NCBI RefSeq assembly: GCF_015832195.1
Contig: NC_052046.1
Span: forward strand, 32,392,911 to 32,456,910
DNA from: Motacilla alba alba
Taxonomy: Eukaryota > Chordata > Aves > Passeriformes > Motacillidae
Direction of reading: 5' to 3'
Length of the DNA stretch: 64,000 bases
Shown here one piece after another: positions 48,261 through 60,640 of this stretch. Below the pieces are notes generated by a model that saw nothing but the letters and a program-made list of their open reading frames with translations, was not told the origin of the DNA and did no database searches. Each line of letters opens with the position of its first letter. Position 1 is the first letter of the stretch. A program made the translations under genes and the position numbers.

Positions 48261-51200
48261 TTTTCTCAGAAGCCTGCCTCTGTCTTCATTTTTTGTGGTG
48301 AGAGGGGAAGCACAGTCCAGTACTGTGACGGGAAAAAACCCAGGCAGATAAAAACCAGGAACTGCCCATATAAATTTTTATGTCTTTATTAATCAATATG
48401 TGATGCCACAGAGCAACCCAAGCTGTGAAATCAAGGCAGCTTCATTTGTTTAAAATCCCATATGTGAAAGAAAAACTCACACACTGTTTCAAGGAGCAAC
48501 ATTCAAGAAATGAAGAAATAGACAATTTGGTGTATTTTGCAACCTGAAAAAGCAATATGTGGACCACAAGCTGAAGTTGGTCTTGCAGAAATTTTAACCT
48601 CCAATTTTAACATTTTGGGGAATATACCTGGTTTTGGCTTAGCTGTTTAAATAGGCAGGACTTTTTAACAGAGTTTCCCAGGTGTGTTTTGGTTGTGGGT
48701 GAAAAAACAAGTATAAGAATTTTTTTTTAGGACTAAAAATCCTGAAGACAGCTGCATCTTCAGTTTTCCTAGAAACAAAAGTAAGTTCTTATCACACGCA
48801 GGGAATGGAGAACTATTCCACTGTAGAAAACTGCATTGTGACATACTAAAAACAATTCTTTGAGCTGAATCATTGACCAAATGTGTTTCCTTGAGCTTTG
48901 TGAATAACTAAGCTTGCAGCTCATAAACAAAACCAAGTCCAACAATAATTGCAAAGTATATTTTTGATTGAGTTGATTTGTTCCAAATATTTATTTGAGA
49001 TCAAGCAAAACATGTACAGATAAACAGAGTTTAAAAAAAGTTCAATTGTAAAGTGTATGTTATGTATGTATATATACCCCAGAAGCTAAGTGAAAATTCA
49101 ACTTGCCATTTAAGTTTTTTGCATATTTTAGCTCTGGAATATTATCTTAGTAACCTTATTCATCCAAGTTAGTTTTTGTGTACAAACTTTTTGTAGTTCT
49201 GACTGCTCATTCTTGAACTGGGCTACATGTCTTTCCCAAAATATCTTGTTCTAGGTGTGTTGGCACTCCCTTGTTTTCATGGTGAGATTAGTATTTTTAA
49301 TATTTTTTAATTGAAAATTTCTCATACCTACAGATCATCACTTCTTTCAATTTTTCAATAATTTCCATGCACCAAAGCATTTCCCATTTTCACATTGAAA
49401 CAGGTTAAACAGTAGCAATTCCTTATTAAAACAAAACCATCTGGGTGAATATTAATCTGGCATTTAACTTGTATTGAAGTCCTTTGGCTTCATGTTTGTT
49501 AAAAATTTTGTCTGTCTCCACACTACCCTCAGAGAATCCATTTTCCTCTTATTGACTCATGTTATAAGAATTCAGAGTAAATTAAAATTATGTATAAAAA
49601 AGCTGGAACAGCCTAAGCCTGTGTGCTCATATAGCAAGATAATGGATAACATTTTTTAAGTAGACTATATGTGACAACACCATAACGGGAGACTGATTCT
49701 AATGGTCCAGAAAGCTGTCTTCCCTTTTATACACTAGAACTTTTCTGAACTTCTGCCTCTGATTCTCCTTTCTGCTATTTCTTTGGAAGTGTTTATTTGG
49801 TTTTTTTTTCCTTTTTGTTGTTCTCCTTTATACTTAAAAATCTGCTCAGCTCAGAAACATCTACAGATTTCATTGAAACAGCTTTCTGCATCCAAATTTC
49901 TTTAACATCTTCATTAATGCTCTGCAAGGGGATTAAGCTGTTTCAATCAAATCTGTGACACTCAGGATTCTGGCTTTAGTCTTTATCCTCATTTATCGTG
50001 TTTTCTGGCCATAACAAATGTTATAGGGGATCAAATATTTCATGCAGTCAGAATAATAGATTAAAAAGCAAAGCCTATTTTCCTCATGGCTGAGTAAATT
50101 ATATGAAAATTAAAATAAAAATAGTAACTAAAATTACTTTCAACCAGGGAGGATCAGCTCCCACAAAAGAATAGGGTAAAAACGCACCATGGGGAAAACA
50201 AACAAACAAGCAGTCCTGAAGAGCAGAGTTAGTTCTAGAAAAATGCCCCTTCCCTCTCATATGGAGACACTGCAACTTCTGAAACTCCTATTTTTGAGAC
50301 ATCTTGGGGTAAATATTGCTGTAGTACCTCATGTTTTCTAAGCAAAAATGTAATTCATCTCAGCACTGCCATATCTGTCTGTAGGACTACAAGCACTGTG
50401 AGCCACATTATACATAACAGTCTACTGGGGATGGGTCTGAAATGTTTTTTTAATGGAGTAATTTACAAAATCTATTGCAACATAACTTTGATCTCAGCCA
50501 ATGTATCCAAAATAACAATCCCAAAGTCAACAAGCCCTGTTAAAAAGCTTATCTAGTTTATGATGTGGTGGCATAGTGATTGAGAATGTGGTGTGGCCGC
50601 CTAACTCCCAAAAAGATACTTTTATGGTGAGTAAAATTTCAGGATCTGAATTTGAGGAAAACGCATTCATTTTCCCAACACACATTATCTACATGAGACA
50701 GTTTAATCCAAGTAACAAAAAAGATGATATCTGTAGTAATATCACCTTTGCTCACAGTGAACCTTTGTTCTTCCTGCAAGGTAACTGAAGTTATAGAGGC
50801 TTTCAGTGATGACACATAAAACAGTAGTGCTGATTTTGGACTTTACACAGAAGAGCTCAAGTGGGTGTGTGATATCTCATCTTCTTTAGATGTACTAAAA
50901 CACTCTGAAAGCAATGGATTAAATTGTGTATGTTTGTAAGTTAATTCAGTTGTAAGAACATGTCATTGACTTTAAACAACAGAAATCTGAAAGAAGTCAG
51001 ACCATTAGGAGTGTTTCCTGAGTCTGTCAAGAGTAAGGTTCTCTTCTGTCTAAATTCTGTCTAAACAACATACAGAGGAAAAAATAATTTTGCTTTAATA
51101 TATCTTTTAAAGCCATACGCCACAACAGTGCAACAAAATCCTTATTTTTTTTCCCCTCACAGCTAGCTCTAGTAGTAGCATCATCAAGACAAAGATAAAT

Positions 51201-52044
51201 TCAAATCCTGTAGTAAAATTAAAGCAAGCTGAGAACCCAGCCTTGATATTTGGCTATACTATTTACTCTGCATGCAAATGATCTCCCAAGCATTTATTCC
51301 AAGAAAATTGTCACTTAAAACAGTTAAAGTGTGGAGAAAAAAAAATTAGTATGAAATCCTCTTCCGGTTCTACCAAATACAGAGAGAAAACTGAGTCACT
51401 GAATTGCCTGGTTATAATGATTTAGACTCAGAAAGGAAGGCATAGCCCAACCCTGCTCTTTTGGCCTATTTCCCTTCTTTTTCTCACACACACACATGCA
51501 TGTCTTGGGTATGGCATATGACGACTCCTTCAAACATTTGGTCTGCTCTCCTTGCAAAGGCATAGCTTCACTTTGCCTGTTTCATTATCTGGTTATCTGT
51601 GAATAGCTGAGTTGTATTAAATTCAGAGCCTGATGGACACTATATGACCTTGTATGACAGAAAGGCATATAATTTTAGGTGTAAGTCCCCAAAATAAATA
51701 AAAATAAAAGTCAGGGGCAGGATATATTAAGGCTCCGAGGCTCAAATCTTCATTTGGGCCTAATTTTCACTGAAATAATGAAAATTCATTGTGTGACTCA
51801 AAAAAATCTATGCAGTATGTCTACAAAAGCATTACACTATAAAGTAAGGTCTGATGAAACCTGAAAAGTTGCACAAAAATGTTTAATACTCATAGTCACC
51901 CCTTAACTGTGAACTGGCAAAAGTCCTTTGGGTGTGAAGTTCCCTCATCCAAAAATAACTCAAACAACTGGAGAATTTTATATGTTGGCCATCAGTATGG
52001 GACATAAATTGAATTTACTAAACTGTTTTTTCTCTGTCCTTTAG
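48261..52044. other. AT-rich non-coding stretch
   Basis: No gene or transposon recognised. It has a short CA run at about 51485-51496. Confidence 0.7.
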
Positions 52045-52122
52045 TCTTCCTGCCCTCTCAAGAAGACTGAGCCAAGAAACTACAAGCCAGAGCCTTATAT
52101 TAATGAATTGGCAAAGACTTGA
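52045..52122 (+). other. Candidate terminal-exon-like segment
   Basis: A strong acceptor-like pyrimidine tract, TTTTTTCTCTGTCCTTTAG (52026-52044), is followed by a 25-codon frame ending in TGA at 52120-52122. The frame is rich in Lys, Glu and Pro and ends YINELAKT. I recognise no protein. Similar acceptor-plus-short-frame combinations also occur by chance in this window (for example near 5981). Confidence 0.15.
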
Positions 52123-52316
52123 CTCAAAATATAACATGGCTGAGTGTATTTTTACACATTCTGTTTTATGGCAATAGGAAGGAGAGTAACTACTTGTATT
52201 TTCAGGGTCAGTTAAGAAGAGCTTCCTAAGAGAAAATCTAGTGTATTCCAGTCCATTTATTGTGATTTAGCTTTTTATGTAAGGAAAGAGGATATCATTT
52301 CAGTAGATTTAACACA

Positions 52317-52354
52317 TTAATTCAGAATCTTTACTTAATTCAGAATCTTTACTT
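52317..52354. repeat. 18-bp tandem duplication
   Basis: TTAATTCAGAATCTTTAC at 52317-52334 and again, identical, at 52335-52352, followed by TTAAT. Confidence 0.95.
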
Positions 52355-55096
52355 AATCTCCTGAAATATAGCCTATCGTTCTCTGGATGTTCATTTTTTT
52401 TGGTAAGGAAAAAAAGTCTCATTTCTCAGACTGTGGGACAGGCAGAAGAAATCTCCCTTGTTTCAATGTGAGTTTGGATTATACATTATAATAATAATGA
52501 AAGAAAGTTTGTAAACTAAGTAAACTACTAAGTGTAACTTACTAACTAAGTGCAAAATGTTCAGCTGTCCACAGTGCTACTCACATTGCAAAACAAAAAA
52601 TGGCACATCATAGTTCACTCACCAGACCAGAGATAGCAAAATTCAGACCAGTTTTGTTAGCTTTATAACAGACATGAAAACTCCAATGTTAATATAAATA
52701 AAAATTAAAGGAAGTGGAAATGTCTTCTTTGTGTGCAATTTGTGTTGTATACTACCAGTGGTCATAGCAATGAAGTTAAAGATAAAAACATAAGTAAATA
52801 AGTATAACAGAAAAAACAAGTTAATTTTGCTCTTATTACTATGTGATTTTGCTGGGGCTGAGGTACCTGGCTGAATAAGGGTGCAGTTGTAATTCAGTGC
52901 ACACAGGTGTGGAAAGATTTGAGCAGAGACGGTAAAAAGGCATGGTTCATATAGGTGGGTCACAGGACTGTGCAGGCATTTCAGCTGCTGGGTGAATGGA
53001 GAGCACTGGTGATGTCTGTGCTGAGATCAGCCTGGCCATGCTTATCATCTGGGAGGATAAACAGCTCCCATGTGCCCAGTGTAAGACACTTAGCGAGAAA
53101 ACACACTAAGTGCGCCAAATAGGGCAGATCAAGACTCACAACGTCAATTGGCTCAGCTCAATTAGTGTCTACAAACTGAAGTACAGCAAAGTGGGCCAAT
53201 GCTCTTCACATTTCAGTATAACATCTATTCCTTCCCACTATCCCAGAGGCTGAATAAAAGCTATTTATTCAGAGAGGCCCTGAGGCTGACTTTAGTTTTT
53301 TACACTTGCAAAGCACCGCCAAAAAGGCCAATGGTTCCTTAGAGGCACATTTCAAAAAAAAAAAATCAGTATTTATGCACACACACTTTAAAGCGCAAGA
53401 TCTGCTCTAAAAGTCATTGCACAAGAACAGCACAGAGTAAGAGGACTTAATATTTACTATTTCAAAGCATACTGTGTGTTGAATATCACCTGTATCTAAG
53501 CATCCAAAACATCTTCCTATAACCATATAAGATGCTTTCTTCCCTTCTTTTCTTGGTCAGAAATGTGCAGCTGGACCTAATAAAAAAAATCAGTGATGAA
53601 ATGTATGCCAAGAAAATACTCAAGCAAGCTCTTACTATATTTCATTGACAAGGCTGAACAAAAAGCCTGGAAAAACAACATCTTCTTATTTCTTCTGCCC
53701 GAGATAAATAGCAAGTGTGAACCTGCATATTTATCAACAACAAATTAATGCAACGTTTCAAGATATTTTTTTTAATATATAGATCTGATCTGTTTTAGTT
53801 TTATTTGCATTTTCTTCCTTTTGAGTTCAGACTCTCAACATCCCTAGAGAGTTCACAGAGAGGAAAAAGTGTGCAAACTTTGGGTTGAGTAGCAGGCCTT
53901 CAGTTATCAACTGTACTGAGTGCTCAAGGTGCTTAATAAGGACCAGTTGTAGGCTGTGCAATTGCACTGATGGTAGGTAAACAAACTTTCACACATGGGT
54001 GTTAAGGACTGGTGTTACAGAAACAGCATGCCTGCAGCTTTTTGAGAGGAGATATCTAAAAATCAGAAGTGACATAATTTGATTTTAATTTGCTTCAGGC
54101 ATGCATGAGACCACACTGAAGTGTTAAATGTGTGACTGCAAATATGCACTGACATAGATCTTTCATTTCAGAGAGAAGATTTTTTTCTTTATTATTATTT
54201 TTTTCAGAGATGCACCAAACAAAAGTATGAGACAGTCATGTATCAATGTGTATTTGGGAATCCAAGACAAAAATGGTGGTGAGACTAGCTTAGCTTGCAT
54301 GACCCATATATAATATGATGTCTCATGAGATTTGCATTAACAAACAGTATAAAGACTTGTCTGACGGGAGATCATTTTTCCTTCACCTTACTCTGCTTTG
54401 AGTTTATATTATGTAAAATGGACTTATGGAGAGAAATTTTGCTGTTTAAAATCTCATGAACTTTTGTGAAAGTTCAGATACCCTATATTCTCTGACATCT
54501 TGGTCAACTTGCATGAATCGTGAAAATCTTTTTCTGTTAAAAAAAAGTAAAAATATTAATCTGCATTGGCAAATATAGAAATGGCTGATGGAAGGAATAA
54601 TAGTTACCTTGGCTGATACAGAGCAGTGAGGCACAATACTGTTTGCCAATTTTCATTCCATTAGTTTTCTCCAAAGAGCCCTTAGTAACATAACTTTTTA
54701 TGTCAATTAAAAAATATTTTCTCTTTTTTTTTTTTTGCCTTCTTGTTTGTTTTCCAGTAGCATCATGCTTTGAAGAGTTATCAATTTGACTGTAGAATTA
54801 GCGTGGCTTATTTGCTTAAATACAGCAGCAGGAAGTTAGAGCTCACTAGTTTTATTGTGAAATAAATACCACCTTCACTCTCTAGCTGTGTCCTGTGCCA
54901 CACCAATTCAAGATTAATTAATAATGGAAAATATTATTCATATGTGTTCTTTTGATATTAGGCAGATGTGGTGTCTGCATCGCAAAGACAAGTAAATAAA
55001 ACTTAAACCAAAACCCAATAAAGTTGACTAAAACATTCTTAAAGAATACATTGAATTTTATCTGATGCATCACTCCTGCTAAATAATCTTTCTCTT
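52355..55096. other. Non-coding stretch
   Basis: No gene or transposon recognised. The part 53090-53340 is somewhat GC-richer and contains a short hairpin (listed separately). Confidence 0.65.
53250..53272. repeat. Short hairpin
   Basis: CTGAATAAA (53250-53258), 5-nt loop AGCTA, TTTATTCAG (53264-53272). Nine perfect pairs. Confidence 0.9.
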
Positions 55097-55124
55097 TTTT
55101 TTTGTTTTTTTGTTTTTTTGTTAA
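55097..55124. repeat. T-rich repeat with period 8
   Basis: G followed by seven T, repeated about three times. Confidence 0.85.
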
Positions 55125-55423
55125 TTTTTATCAATGAGAAAGAATGATATGGAAGAGTTATTGAGCTATCTTTGTCTGAACGTGAATCTTGCAAAAGCAC
55201 AAGCATAGAAAAAAAGAACATATGGCTATCCTGGATTCCACAACCACTGCATAAGCAGTAGTGAAAGTGCTATAAAATTTGCCTGGAATGAATACAATGC
55301 ATTTTTCTAGGTCAGTATATATTTCTTCATAAATATCTGAAACTAATTCTAAAATTAATCAATGTGAATAACCAATTTGTTTAAGCAACTAAAAGTATTT
55401 TATTTGTGGTACAAATATGGTTG

Positions 55424-55430
<7 letters not shown>
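55125..55430. other. AT-rich non-coding stretch
   Basis: No feature recognised. Confidence 0.7.

Positions 55431-55464
<34 letters not shown>
55431..55464. repeat. Microsatellite (TA)17
   Basis: An uninterrupted dinucleotide run of 17 TA, likely length-polymorphic. Confidence 0.98.
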
Positions 55465-55466
<2 letters not shown>

Positions 55467-57409
55467 CACATAAAATAACATTTTATAGCAGCAATGTTAA
55501 TAAAGTCATAAAAGTGAACCAGAGTTAGTTTGAAATGGCTATTTTTTGTTCTTTTTTCCTCTCCTAAAAAGCCATAAATATCTGTGGAAAGCAGCAACTA
55601 TTATTATTCAGAGGAGCTACCCATTATTACAACCCTCAAAAATTTTTTTCTAACTAGAATAGTACAGTTTAGCATTTTTTCTCTGCGACCTTTTAAAAAT
55701 TTCTTTATAATAGCTGTGAAGTAGCTTCCTGTAGAAGATACTTAAGAATTTTACCCCATTCTACTTTAGAAGTTTTATGTTTCCCGCAAATCATTATCCT
55801 TATAAACACCCACTCTGCATTACCAGAAAGACAGTATTTTTAACATCAGGAATGCGTTCCCCATACTATACAACTGCATATATCCTGTCAGTAAATGACA
55901 AGGAAGCAAAATTATACATTTCTACTATTGTGACTATAGAGGAAAATCCTTTTACTCTTTCATGAAGTTGATAAAATTTTTCTGGGAGCAGGGAAATCCT
56001 TTCCTTTTTTCCTGCAATCATCAAGCAGAAACAAGGAAAGAGTGTTAGTAGGATATGAATAAAAATAGCCATAGAAACTTGAAAGAAAAATTGGTAGCCT
56101 ATAAATCTTTTTAAAGAAAAAAAATCAAAGTGATAATTGAACAAAAATAAAACTATATAAAATTCACAAAAAATTTTCACTGTTAGCTTTAAACTCCCCA
56201 TGGACTCCCAAGATGAGAGAGCAAGAAGAAGAAGATCTACAGTGCAGCAGCAGAAATTATATAAGAGTTAAACAGTGGGCATGCTATTAGTAAGAATACT
56301 GAAACAACATGCAAATCTTATTACATTTTTCTTAAAGCAAATGATAAGTCTCTAATCAATTTTTGAGTTCCTTCTTTTTCCAATGACAATTCTAGCTGTT
56401 AAGAGTCAAGGCATGGCTCACAGAAGAGATTGTGTGTTGAGACATACTAGATAAGAATGTTTGTGGAGCAATTCACTATCTTTTAGCATGCTTTCACTTA
56501 TTTTTCCTTAAAGGTGACATAGATAATGAAGATAATTATATCATTTTTATTTTTAGACATGAGCAGTTAACAATTTTTAATTAGTTTTAGTAGGTGAAAC
56601 ATAAAGGTGGAATCAAGTCAAGATTTCAGATACAATTCTTGACTTCAAAGAGACTGGAGTAGTAATTTTATAATGGGTCCTATCCTTACCAAATATTTCC
56701 TACATGTAATCAAAAGTTGAAGACCAGAACTATACAAACACACACACACACAAGAAAAATAATAGAGATGATGATGTGTTCCTTGCCACTTTGGTCTCAC
56801 CTCAGAATGAGTCCCTTTGCCCTGACCTTATGCCAAACTTTATAATTTGTTCACAGGAAAAAGAGAAGCTTGCTATATCCATATCAAGCTCTAGCTGTTC
56901 ACTGTTGTGCTTAAAATTAAAAACAGCACTGAAGCAGACCTGATGATTAGGAAGTTGGAGTCCAGGCAAGTCTGGAACTCATTTTTTAGTTCCTCAAAAC
57001 AACAGAGTAATTTTCATTTAGACTGCTTATAATTCTCTTTTAATTAATATATTTTAAAATGACAACCATGGACAATTGTGATAGACTTGTTTGCCCTTAT
57101 TTGCATGCATCATCAGACAGTAAAGTATTTATATGACATGACTTGCAGAATATAAAACCGTTTATTTAAAGAAGAATATTTACAAGGCTAGAAATTACTT
57201 TTTTTTCTTTCAACAGTCTTGTTACTTGTGGGCTGTTTAACACATTGTAGGATTAATTCTCACTAATTGCTTTATAAGCACAGAACAATTACCTAATAGT
57301 TTTGCTTGTTGAGCATATGGTTTTAACTGCTTTTGAATTAAAAGAAATAGAAAGGGATTATGGCACTGAATAAGTCTGGAAGTCTAAGAAGTATTTTCTG
57401 ATACTTATT
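55465..57409. other. AT-rich non-coding stretch
   Basis: A CA run at about 56739-56752 is the only notable simple sequence. No gene is recognised. The 111-codon minus frame at 55866-56201 is Phe/Leu/Ile-rich, as T-rich DNA gives. Confidence 0.7.
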
Positions 57410-58045
57410 CATAGAATCACAGAATATGCCAGGTGGGAAGGGACCTCCAAAGGTCTTCCAGCCCAGGCTTTTGCAGGAAAGGGAACGCATATTAAAATAT
57501 CTACCACCCTCTTTATTTGTATCTTGAAAATCTTCAGAAATAGGGACTTTACCATGTCCCAGAGGAGGTGGTTGCAGTGAATAAACATTCTCACAATAAA
57601 AAGAAAATGGTTTTTCTGTCAGTGTGAAACCTCTCCTGCTTCAGCTTATATCCATCCCTTGTCCTCTCCGTGTGGCACTTGTGAAGAGAGAGCCTCCATC
57701 CTCTTTTAAGCTGTCATTTAAGTACTGGAGTACTGTGATTAGGTCCCCTGCAGTCCCATCTTCTCCAGGTAGTGGAGACATAAGTGCTTCAGTCTTTCCG
57801 CACAGGACAGGTTCTGTGAACTCTTACCATTTCCATGGCCCTCTTTTGGATCCTTTCCAGACAGCCCACAACCTTTAAACTATAGGGACCAGAACTTGGC
57901 ACAGTGCCCTGGGTCTGGCCTGACTGGCACTAAGTGGCATGACAATGTCTCTGTCTCTGCCACTAATGATCCTGGAGATGCCTCCCAAGACAGATTTGTC
58001 TTTGCTCCTGCAACAGCACAAGGCTCATGTGCAGGCTGTGTCCAG
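57410..58045 (-). mobile_element. CR1 LINE 3' fragment, minus strand
   Basis: It begins at the left with ATAGAATCACAGAATATGCC, the reverse complement of the characteristic CR1 3' end, then GGTGGGAAGGGACCTCCAAA. Further right, CTCCTGCTTCAGCTTATATC then ATCCCTTGTCCT (near 57640), TCTTCTCCAGG (57758) and ATTTCCATGGCCCTCTTTTG (about 57829) follow the order of the antisense of CR1 ORF2 C-terminus and 3' UTR. The right part, GGCTCATGTGCAGGCTG near 58022, also fits. About 635 bp remain of an element that is several kilobases when complete; 5' truncation is the usual outcome of LINE insertion. It is diverged and non-functional. Confidence 0.92.
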
Positions 58046-58140
58046 CAGCACCATTAAAGCAAGGCAGTTTCCCACCCACACTGATCATAATAAATGTTAA
58101 AAAACATCAATTGGTGTTGGAATCTGTTAAGGGCTCCTCT
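58046..58140. other. Spacer between two CR1 fragments
   Basis: About 95 bp with no CR1 similarity I can see. It ends just before the second CR1 3' end. Confidence 0.5.
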
Positions 58141-58312
58141 CATAAAGTCATGGAATCATTTAGGTTGGAACAGCAGTTATAATAAAATAAGTGACTCCAC
58201 TTACTTCATCCTGTCAAGTCCACCACAAAACTAAGTCCCCAAGTGCCACCTCTGCATGCCTTTCAAATATCTCCACAGATAATGATTCAACCACTTCCCC
58301 AGGTGTTACAGC
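58141..58312 (-). mobile_element. Second CR1 LINE 3' fragment, minus strand
   Basis: CATAAAGTCATGGAATCATT then TAGGTTGGAA at the left is the CR1 3' end in antisense. Next come GTCAAGTCCACCACAAAACT (58215) and CCCAAGTGCCACCTCTGCATG, CTCCACAGATAATGATTCAACCAC, all in the order of a common bird CR1 subfamily. It differs in sequence from the fragment at 57410, so it is a separate insertion of another subfamily rather than a duplication. Confidence 0.92.
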
Positions 58313-58396
58313 CCACCCCTGAGTTGGCATAACTGAGGTTCTTGTTAGTAGATGCATTTGAGCAGATTACAGTGAAATGACCCCAGACCCCAGTTG
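58313..58396. other. Short non-coding spacer
   Basis: No feature recognised. Confidence 0.6.
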
Positions 58397-58432
58397 GTGT
58401 GTGTGTGTGTGTATGTGTATATATATATATAT
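58397..58432. repeat. Compound microsatellite (GT)n(AT)n
   Basis: A GT run with one TATG interruption, running into an AT run. Confidence 0.97.
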
Positions 58433-59519
58433 GGAAAGTTTATTTTAGAGCAATTTTATTGCAATGGAAGGGGGGTATGGAGACATTTTTTTTATATCTG
58501 TAAAAATACAGCAATAAAAAAGTATAAAAATATCCCTTAAGGAAACACGTAAGTTAAGGAAAAGAAGAAAAAGAAAACACAAGAGTAGATACTGGAGAGG
58601 AAAAATATTGCTACCTGTGAACCCAGCAACAAGACTCACTTATTGTAATTTCAATGTTCATTGATTAAAGTCATGGTTTCAGTCCTCATCTGTCAGGGGT
58701 TGCGGAACCCCCAAAACAAAGATTTCAATTGGTTATTGGTTAATATATATTCAGGTTCAGGTGGGAATGCCAAATACCTCCTCTGTGGGAAGAGTTTCAC
58801 ACTGTCTGTTGCAACACAATGGAGCATACAAAGTCCTCTGGTGATTGCCAGAGGCCCCAGAAATGAGTATGGGGGCACGTCAGGGGTTGGTTTATGACCC
58901 TGTCTAGGACATAACAACTGTTTCTCATGCCTGCATATTTGAGCCAGCTGTGCCATACAGAAGGGATAAATAACCTCTGGCTGACATGAGAATGTCCCAA
59001 TACTTTTTTCCTACTCTGTGAAGTAATGTGCTGAAAACCAATGACTCAGCCTCTTTGTACAGCAGAACTTCAGAATAAATTGCTGTAAGATGGTCAGAGA
59101 TTTATTTTCAAAATCTTGTTACCTGGTGAGTAATTAAGATTAACATAGGAATCAGTATTGGCACTCACAATCATTTTTACTCAGTTGGTATTTTTCAGTG
59201 TTTTTAATTTATATAGAAAAAAAAACTTAAAGATATTTTATGAGTGATTAGCCTCTGTGTACTAGAAATTCTAGGCTTTTGCTGTCTGCAAATAATCTTC
59301 CTTTCCCTTATACACTGCCTGATTAAATATCCTCTGTAACCAGCTTTAAAATGCCATTGTCCTGAGCCTTCTCTTTAAAAAAAAATAACTTTGAATATGC
59401 TTACTTAAGGCAATAACAAACAACCAAAGCAGGAATCAATCAATCCCCCACAGGAGAATTACAGTGTACACTGCTTTGTAAATTTATTTTTTTTCAGCCA
59501 CACAAAAGACAATAATGTA
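58433..59519. other. Non-coding stretch with a short GC-rich inverted repeat
   Basis: GGGGTT-GCGG-AACCCC lies at about 58696-58711, preceded by TGTCA. The 58690-59010 part is mildly GC-richer and might be an old LTR remnant, but no end or PBS is identifiable. Otherwise nothing is recognised. Confidence 0.5.
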
Positions 59520-59957
59520 ATCATGAACAATCACAGAGGCTTTACCATGTTTGACCAGCCTGGCTGTGCTCTGTGACTGCTTACATAGGCAGGAAGACAG
59601 GAGACATCATAAGCTTAGTCAGGCTTTCGACACCATTTTCACAGACCTCTCACTGGAGAAAATAGAGGCTGGGGGAATGGACTATTCTTAGGCTGGAATG
59701 TAACTGGTCACTGGGCTCAAAGGGTCATCATTAATTCAATTATTAGTGGACTGGTTAGCGCCCAAATGCACATGGAAATTTATGGGCAACCTCCTAACAG
59801 GGATAGGGCAGATTGAAAGTTATAAATATTTATCTTGACAAAACTATGGCTTATTTGATCTGTGTTGGCTGTTAGTCTTCAGGTGGAAGTTTGGGCTAGG
59901 TGATCTCCAAAACAACCAAAGAGCATTTTTATGATCTTATAATTCTATTATCTATGA
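59520..59957 (+). mobile_element. CR1 LINE 3' fragment with reverse-transcriptase motif, plus strand
   Basis: A frame around 59611-59686 reads KLSQAFDTIFTDLSLEKIEA, matching the CR1 reverse-transcriptase catalytic stretch LDFSKAFDTV-H-ILLEKL; QAFDT is at 59620-59634. Upstream, GAGGCTTTACCATGTTTGAC and CAGCCTGGCTG resemble the GFTKGKSCLTSL region. The right end, TTGGGCTAGGTGATCTCC (about 59891) followed by ATTCTATTATCTATGAC (59942-59958), matches the CR1 3' UTR and its ATTCTATG-type terminus. Only about 440 bp separate the motif from the 3' end, so roughly 1 kb of ORF2 is deleted. Non-functional. Confidence 0.88.
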
Positions 59958-60524
59958 CTACTACACAGTGAAGCTTTCAGCATTATGAGTCAGATGTACT
60001 TCCTCTATTATTCCTTTATTACAATCAATATAAGTACAATCTCAAAATCACAGACTTCAAAGATCAGTGTGCTGCTTGTGAAATATTGAGAAGCACCTGT
60101 CATTTCTTCTTTGTGAAAAATAAATCAACTATCCCATTAATTAACTTCTTTCATCTTAACATTCTAGATCTACCAATTTAAAGTAAAATGGGTTTAAAGT
60201 AAAACTTCATTTACTTTACCATAAGGTTTGCTTGATTTTCTTTGTTGTAAGGTTTCTTTTCAGCTGCTTTAGCTGTTAACTGAATACCCCCATAAAAGAT
60301 TCCCCCCATATTCAGTATAAACAGCAACAGACTGTCTGATAAGGAGCAGAATGTGATGAAGGAGTAACACAGGCTGAATCACTAGAGGGTTCTTTAGTGT
60401 ACTGACTTACATTACAGATAATGTTCAATGAGAACCCTTAAAAATTACATCTGCCTATCATGGGAAATAATGGAAAGGTCTTAGCTGGAATTTGTAGGGG
60501 GAAGTTTCCATTATCTTGTAGGGG
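59958..60524. other. AT-rich non-coding stretch
   Basis: No feature recognised. Confidence 0.7.
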
Positions 60525-60640
60525 TTTTAGCTTTGAGGGTTTTTGTTTGGGGCTTTTTTGTGGGTTTTGGTTTTGTTGCTGGTTTTGGTTTGTCTGGTTG
60601 TGAGGTTTTTTACTGGGGTTTGTTTGGGTATTTTTAAAAA
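60525..60640. repeat. G/T-rich low-complexity tract
   Basis: GGG and GGGG runs between T-runs, with repeated GGTTTTGGTTT words. It is the complement of the A/C-rich class seen elsewhere. Confidence 0.85.

Noticed and set aside
58690..59010. Possible old LTR starting TGTCAGGGGTTG
   Set aside because: No matching right end, polyadenylation signal or primer site could be identified.
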